64,000 nt of DNA from Zychaea mexicana (taxonomy: Eukaryota > Mucoromycota > Mucoromycetes > Mucorales > Lichtheimiaceae): the NCBI RefSeq assembly GCF_025766255.1, contig NW_026516689.1, positions 186,001 to 250,000 of the forward strand, written 5' to 3'. Position numbers and translations under genes: made by a program. The notes beneath the pieces were generated by a model that had not been told where the DNA came from, ran no database searches, and was given only the letters and a program-made list of their open reading frames with translations. Below are positions 58,001 through 64,000 of this stretch, piece after piece (positions within the stretch are counted from its first letter, which is position 1; each line of letters opens with the position of its first letter).

Positions 58001-61000
58001 CTGGACGAGTACAAGGTTCTCAAGTCGCAAGAAATCGAACGGCGACGGTCCATATGTTCTGTATCGTCAATGCCTTCCTCACAGCCTGAAACAGCGACTA
58101 CAACCGCAGAAACACGACTATCCTCTTCGATCAACCATAGGCTGTCTATGTGGTGGGGCACGGTCAAGTCGAATGCCGAGTGGTACGCATCCCCAAGCCG
58201 ACTGCTTACTCACTTGCGAAGACATAGCGACAAACCAGTAAGCCACGACGATAATTTGAGAAGTTACTTCCATCACCATCATCATCCGCACCATGTGTTG
58301 GGTGGACCAACGCTGGATGTATTACCGTCTGATCATGAATCTGGACATCCTGGAGATACCCTAGAAAACCAAACAGCAACACGTCCGGCTGTAAAACCCA
58401 AGCTGCGCCGGTGCCAGACTTCGCCGGATGAAGCGGACATCACACGATCCATAAGCGATTATACAGCCGACGCTATTTCAGAAGCGGATGAATCGCAACA
58501 TAACCGTCGAGCGTCGCAGCAATTAAGCCAAATGGTTGGCAGCGACAATACCAACAGTAGTACACCGCCTAGAAGATTATCATCGCAACAGCAACAGCAA
58601 CAGCTCCCACAGCATGTAACAGTGCCTTCCGCAGCGACGACTCCAACAACCCATGTGGGATACCGATTTCATAACCCAATTGATCATCGCCTTGGTCTTT
58701 TCGGTCGACTCGGCAGAATTTTTGGGACCGGCAATGATGGTGAAGACAAATCGTCTTCGATTCGAGTGCAAAATACCATTCGATCCCGGCTGCAGTATGC
58801 CAAAGACGCGTGTGATTCCGAGATGCGTCGTATCATTGACGGGCTGAACGAATATGTCGAACGTGGTTTACAATATGTGGAAGATATGGATGAAATGCTG
58901 GAGCGTGGTGTGCAACCAATGAGCAGCAGTAGCAGCAGCGCAAGTGGTGATATCGGTGATGATCAATCAGATCGAAGCGATAATGACACAGAAACAGGTC
59001 ATCCATCGCGTATATCTGCAGTACAACAACAACAGCAGCAACGGAAACGTAATATCACCACTGAACTGCAGGATATTGAAGAACAAGAAGAGGAACAACA
59101 TCCCCATGACGATCAGTATGACTACCGCCGCCATCGCCATCGCCAGCGGCATCAGCATAATGATTCTGGCGAAGATATTGAAGGGGGAGGAAACTTTTAC
59201 CACAGTAATGCTGGTACAGCGACTACCAGTGGTGATGTTACTCCTAGTGGCAGTGGCACCGTAATGATTCCACCACCAACAACAACAACGCCTCCAGCTA
59301 ACATGAACAACATGATCACGCTGATAACAGAAGACTCGTATCAAGCCACACCATTTATCTTGACACTTCAAGACTTGATTACATTGGCGCAAAGCGTGAT
59401 GGATACCCCACTCGATGTGTTTCTGGACTACAAAGGCGTTTGCGCAGATCTTGTATCCAATATTCAAGCCATTGGCGTCCAATGGGACGAACATCCAGAA
59501 TGGCCATGCCGTGAATGGTATGTCCGACTTTTGCTTGGTGTTGCAGCATTTAATCGTGTTTTGGATTGGTGGGAGGCCGAACGCGGCTTCTGGGCTTGGT
59601 CGTCGTCATCAACAACGCCTCCTACTACTGCTGCGTTGCAACAACATCATCAACAACAACAACAGTTATCCACCATTACAGCAAGCATGTCAGCTGCTGC
59701 TGCTGCTGCAGCAGCAGCAAGTGATACGGATGGTGGTGCAACAACTGATCTAGAATCAATCAGTGGTTTATCGACCAAAGATGGCGAACTCAGTAGCGAT
59801 ACGGGTGCTGGTAGCAGCAGCGGTTTCGAATTACCCTCTCGTCAGCGATTACCGACGAGCAGTAGTGATGGCACAGGTCGTGGATCGGATATTGTGGGAT
59901 CAGCTGTACCGAGTCGGTTATTGCCTCAACACAATAATGATGATCTATCCTCTGTATCCACTCAAGAAGATCAACAAGATCAGCAACTAGATCAGCAGCA
60001 GCTGGATTTGCAAGAGGCAGCAGAACGCAATCAAAATAGTACAATCATCATGGAGTTGAGCTTGGGTACAATCGCTATCCAATATGTCAGTCCAGTTTGG
60101 CTCGATTATGTCAGGTAAAGCAAAAAAGTGTTAACGGAGAAGAAACTGTTGTCTTAATAACTATGCTACTTTGTAGGAGCGAAGATGCTCAATCCATCAT
60201 GGGCACCAGTATATCACGTTTCCTATCAAGCGAAGACCAACGTGTGTTTACCGAAGCGACCGAAGAGCTGCTTACAGATGATTCTCGGACAGTCGAGGTA
60301 CGATTCCATATGCTGATTGACCATGATGAAGAATACGACGCTACGACGGAAATGGAAGGCAAGGGTATGTTGATGTATAATCGAGTAACGGGAGAGCCAA
60401 GTCATACCATGTGGGTCATCAAGCCGGTCAGTTCACGCCGATGGTCCATTATTCAGCACTCGACTTCAACCTCAAGTCGACAGGAGGAAGAGCAACAACA
60501 ACGCCAGCAGCAGCAGCAGCGAACTGGCGGTGCTGGCGAAGTTGAAGAGACTAAAGCAATGATGCGCAATCGATCTTTGTCTGAACCAACCCTGGATTCG
60601 CCAGGCTTGGTGGCAACCACTGTCCAGGATGATAACGAAGATCAACAGCAAAAACAGCAAGAGCTTCAGTTCCCAGAACAACAACGTGAAGGAGAGGGCG
60701 AAATCAAGGATCAACCAGAGCAAGAAATATCAAAAGAAATGCTCATGGCAATACCGCCCGTCCTCTGCCATGTCTGTGAACGCTGGGTCGTTGCAGCATT
60801 CTTTGAACAGCATTCTGAACTCTGTATCGAAATCCATCGGACTGAATTGGATGTCAATATTTGCAACGACAGTTTACGTGATTTGAGACACCACATCGTC
60901 GAGATTTCAGAAGATACCAAGGCTGAAATCAATGAACTCTCCACGGAAACAGCGGGAAGAGAAGAAGGACAAGATGCTTCTTTGCCCTCGTCCTTATCAC

Positions 61001-64000
61001 CGCCTTCTTCCACCTCTGCTACTGAACAAAAAGGACAAGATATAAAGGATGATGATAATGGAGACGACGACTGCGACAAGGACTCAATCTATGGTGCTGA
61101 TGCGCTTCCTGTCGAACAAAATGTACCCTCAGCGATCGAATTAAAACAAACTGACCTCGAAGTGTATAAGGATCTTCTTGATATTGTCGATGTTGCACTC
61201 AGTATTTCAATGCCTGGTCGTGGTGAAGACGATTATGAAGACGGACAAGGCGAAAGCGAGAAAAACAATAGAAATATTGATGAAAAGCAGGATGATGACG
61301 ATGATGATGGCAAAGATGATAGAGCTCGTTCGTTACAGTCACCTCGTTCAAAGACAAAGATGGTGCATATCTTGTATTGGCGACCTCCTACAGCAGATGA
61401 TCCTAATACAATCAATCTGATCCGTGAAGTCGAAGGTATGATCCGGAAAAAGGTGGATGTGGTAAACCGCATGCGAGATCATTTGGAATACAATGAACGA
61501 ACAAGGACCGACTTCCAAAAGACAATGCAACAAGAAGACGGATGGACAGAGTTTGTGCCTGAACAACCACCGAAGCCACCACCAAAAAAAGAAGAGCCTC
61601 AACAGCAACAGCAACAACATCCAAAAAAGGGACTCTTGAGCAGACTCAAGCGAGGTGTTGGCCGGCTATCACGCAAGCATCGACGCAGCAGTAAAAGCGC
61701 AGGAGGATCTTCCATATCAGGGGCAAGTGGTAGCAGCAGTAGCGGCGGTCATTGTCGCAAACCAACACCGCCACCCAAAGCACCTATCCTCGAGGTCGAA
61801 GTGATTGATACACCCATGGCATCACCTGGGTTACGGCCGCAGAAATCCGCCAAGGACTTGTCTACAGGCAAATCCCCGTTAGAACCATTACAAGCCTTCA
61901 TTCCTCCGCGGCTTACACCTCCTAGTATCAAGGATTTTGACATCATCAAGCCAATTAGTAAAGGTGCCTTCGGCTCTGTGTTTTTAGCAAAGAAACGGTC
62001 CACTGGTGACTACTATGCCATCAAGTTTCTGAAAAAGTCAGACATGATTGCCAAAAACCAGGTGACCAATGTCAAGGCCGAACGTATGATTTTGATGACC
62101 CAGACCGATAGTCCATTTGTCACCAAGTTGTACTATACGTTCCAGTCTAAGGATTATCTTTACTTGGTTCTCGAATATCTCAACGGTGGCGATTGTTCGG
62201 CGTTGGTCAAAGTCCTGGGCAGCCTGCCTGAAGATTGGGCACGGAATTATCTAGCAGAAGTGGCGCTTGGTCTGGCATATCTGCATAGCAAAAATGTCAT
62301 TCACAGGTACGTCTACAATCACCGAACTTTTTTTATTGTCCTAGACGGAAGCTCTCCCGCTAATCTTCCTTTTTTTGGTGTTTGATATAGAGATGTCAAA
62401 CCAGACAACTTATTGATCGATCAAAACGGACACTTGAAGCTGACAGATTTTGGGTTGTCGCGTATTGGCTTTCTGAATCGCCGTGTACGAGACGAACTAA
62501 GCACGGCAACGCCCTATGACGATAATGCGTCTGGTCATGCTCTCCCGTCTTCGCCTGCACCATCACCTGAAGAAGCACCATCGGATATGTTAACAACGCC
62601 ATCAAACAGTGCATATCGCCATTCGTACTTTAGTTTGCTTTTCGATGAAGGACGTCGCAGCTCTCGATCCAGCTCTGTGTCTGCAGGTACAGATGTGAGC
62701 AAACATAATCAACCACAACTACAACAGCCGCAACCAGAACAGCTACATCAGAATCCACGGGCACCATCGGATACGAGCAGCAGCAGCAATACGCCACCGC
62801 CCCGTGCGGCAGACAATCATACCCCTGTTTTGAGCACGCCTGGGTACATGCAATGTGACCGCAGTGATACCCCACGCAAAGCAGTAGGCACGCCGGATTA
62901 TCTAGCACCAGAGAGTATCTTAGGTACCAGCCAGGATTCCATGGTAGATTGGGCAAGTATTTGGATTGCTTTTGTTTTCTGCTCTACGATGGATTTAAAC
63001 TAATTCTAACCATTTCTTTTAACTTTAGTGGGCATTGGGTGTGATCTGCTACGAGTTTCTATATGGTATCCCTCCCTTTCACGCCGATACACCTGATCGA
63101 GTCTTTGAAAACATCTTGTCACGGCGGATTGATTGGCACGAAGATCTTGTGGATGTGTCTCCTGAAGCTCGGGATTTCATGGAGCGGCTCATGACTTTGG
63201 ACCCGGAAAAACGACTAGGTGCCAACGGATCAGACGAGGTCAAGTACCATCCGTTTTTCAAGTCCATCAATTGGGATTCCCTCCTGACCGAATCCCCGGC
63301 CTTTGTACCACAGCCTGCCGACATGGAAGATACAGACTATTTCGACTTGCGCGGTGCAACTATGCTTAGAAAGGAGGAAGACCGACTCGGTGTAGACAAA
63401 GGAACGGGAGGATTGCAGATACCTGAAGATGACAAGCAACAAGTTGAAAAGGCCAAAGCGATTATTCAAGAACAAAATCCTGAACATTTGCATGAAGATC
63501 AACAGCAACAACAACAACAGCTGCTACAACAAAAGGGCTTGCATCTCAGCGCGGTCAGTTTGACGGATACGAACAGTGACAAAAAGCATGAAGAAGAGTT
63601 TGGCACATTTGTTTACAAGAACTTGCCCGTATTGGAAAAGGCAAATGAAGATGCAATTCGAAAAATCCGTCATGACAGTATCGTTGCCAGTGATCTGCAC
63701 AAATCGTCACCACCGCCTCCTGCGCCACAAACACCTCGCAGAAAATCATCAAACACGGTTCTCGGTATTACGACAGCTAATGCGGGCGCTACTGCCGCCG
63801 GTAATGTCGCAGGGGCTGGTGAAGAAGAGGATGTGAACCCGCCACTACCGCCGCCCATGATATTGTCGCATTCAGCATCGACCAAAACTGTTCGACGGTC
63901 GATGGATGTGGTTCAAGGACAACCACAGCGGTTAGCAGAAAAATCAAGAATGCGGTCCGCATCATCGCCTGGTGATCGTAGCACTGCTATTGCTACAGCC
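55016..64000 (+). CDS. RIM15: Rim15/Cek1-type PAS protein kinase, 3'-truncated by window edge
   Basis: Exons, as far as resolved: 55016..56513, 56663..57621, 57657..60114 (one frame change inside, see findings), 60177..62306, 62391..62952 and 63029..>64000. The start has MGSSSKNG and about 700 residues of Ser/Pro/Gln-rich sequence. Next come [35 protein letters not shown], a PAS-like domain ([11 protein letters not shown] to [17 protein letters not shown]), and a CHVC...H...C zinc motif ([20 protein letters not shown]). The kinase domain has [45 protein letters not shown] and a long insert between DFG and APE as in Greatwall-type kinases. An AGC tail follows ([12 protein letters not shown], then [18 protein letters not shown]). 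Family role: nutrient/TOR-controlled kinase of quiescence entry acting through Igo/endosulfine and PP2A; often ends in a response-regulator domain, which would lie right of the window. Confidence 0.85.

Noticed and set aside
55258..61620. Numerous minus-strand frames over the Rim15-like gene
   Set aside because: Antisense of CAA/CAG-rich coding sequence; Leu- and Cys-rich noise.
1..64000. CRISPR arrays, bacterial operons, phage or plasmid features
   Set aside because: No spaced direct repeats, no ribosome binding sites or polycistronic layout; the sequence is eukaryotic with introns.

Overview
The window looks like nuclear DNA from a filamentous fungus, most likely an early-diverging one (Mucoromycota, probably Mucorales). 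The reasons are short introns of about 50-170 bases with GTAAGT/GTGAGT donors, CTAAC/CTGAC-like branch sites and TAG/CAG/AAG acceptors, compact genes on both strands, very abundant CAA/CAG/GTT trinucleotide runs coding poly-Gln/Asn/Ser, and recognisable fungal housekeeping proteins. The taxonomic call is inference from composition and gene content; I ran no search. Most gene models were assembled by hand by matching splice-site phase to the conserved protein family.

Layout. 1-4.8 kb: the 3' part of an unknown gene, two unknown genes, and a large unknown protein with a cysteine cluster on a 42-base microexon. 5.3-8.5 kb (minus strand): a five-exon HotDog/DUF4442 membrane protein and an FBXO9/Hrt3-type F-box protein. 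9.5-16 kb: a P-loop nucleotide kinase-like protein, GID8 (ubiquitin ligase subunit), NSE3/MAGE (SMC5-SMC6 complex), an unknown 96-aa protein and V-ATPase subunit e (Vma9). 16.5-20.2 kb: a decayed transposase-like gene fused to a WRN-type 3'-5' exonuclease, preceded by a 42-bp tandem repeat. 21.5-26.5 kb: a secreted Kre9/Knh1-like protein, a secreted protein with the cysteine order of hydrophobins, and two decayed questin-oxidase-like genes. 27-32 kb is gene-poor. 32.2-39 kb: a homeodomain factor, BUD13 (RES splicing complex) and SAS10/UTP3 (rRNA processing). 39-44 kb: a 1,295-aa Zn2Cys6 transcription factor and HSBP1. 44-47 kb is gene-poor. 47.2-52.5 kb: two unknown genes and an F-box-like protein with internal repeats. 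From 55 kb to the right edge: a very large Rim15/Cek1-type protein kinase, cut off by the window end.

The genes do not form a pathway or cluster. Housekeeping functions (protein turnover: FBXO9 and GID8; splicing: BUD13; ribosome biogenesis: SAS10; proton pumping: Vma9; genome stability: NSE3) alternate with regulators (homeodomain, Zn2Cys6, HSBP1, Rim15) and with a 16-26 kb accessory stretch rich in decayed genes. The candidates most worth a second look are the cysteine-cluster protein at 2.8-4.5 kb, the hydrophobin-ordered secreted protein at 23.1 kb, the transposase-exonuclease relic at 17-20 kb, and several odd splicing arrangements (start codon alone on an exon, a GC-AG intron in the kinase domain, a microsatellite at a splice acceptor).
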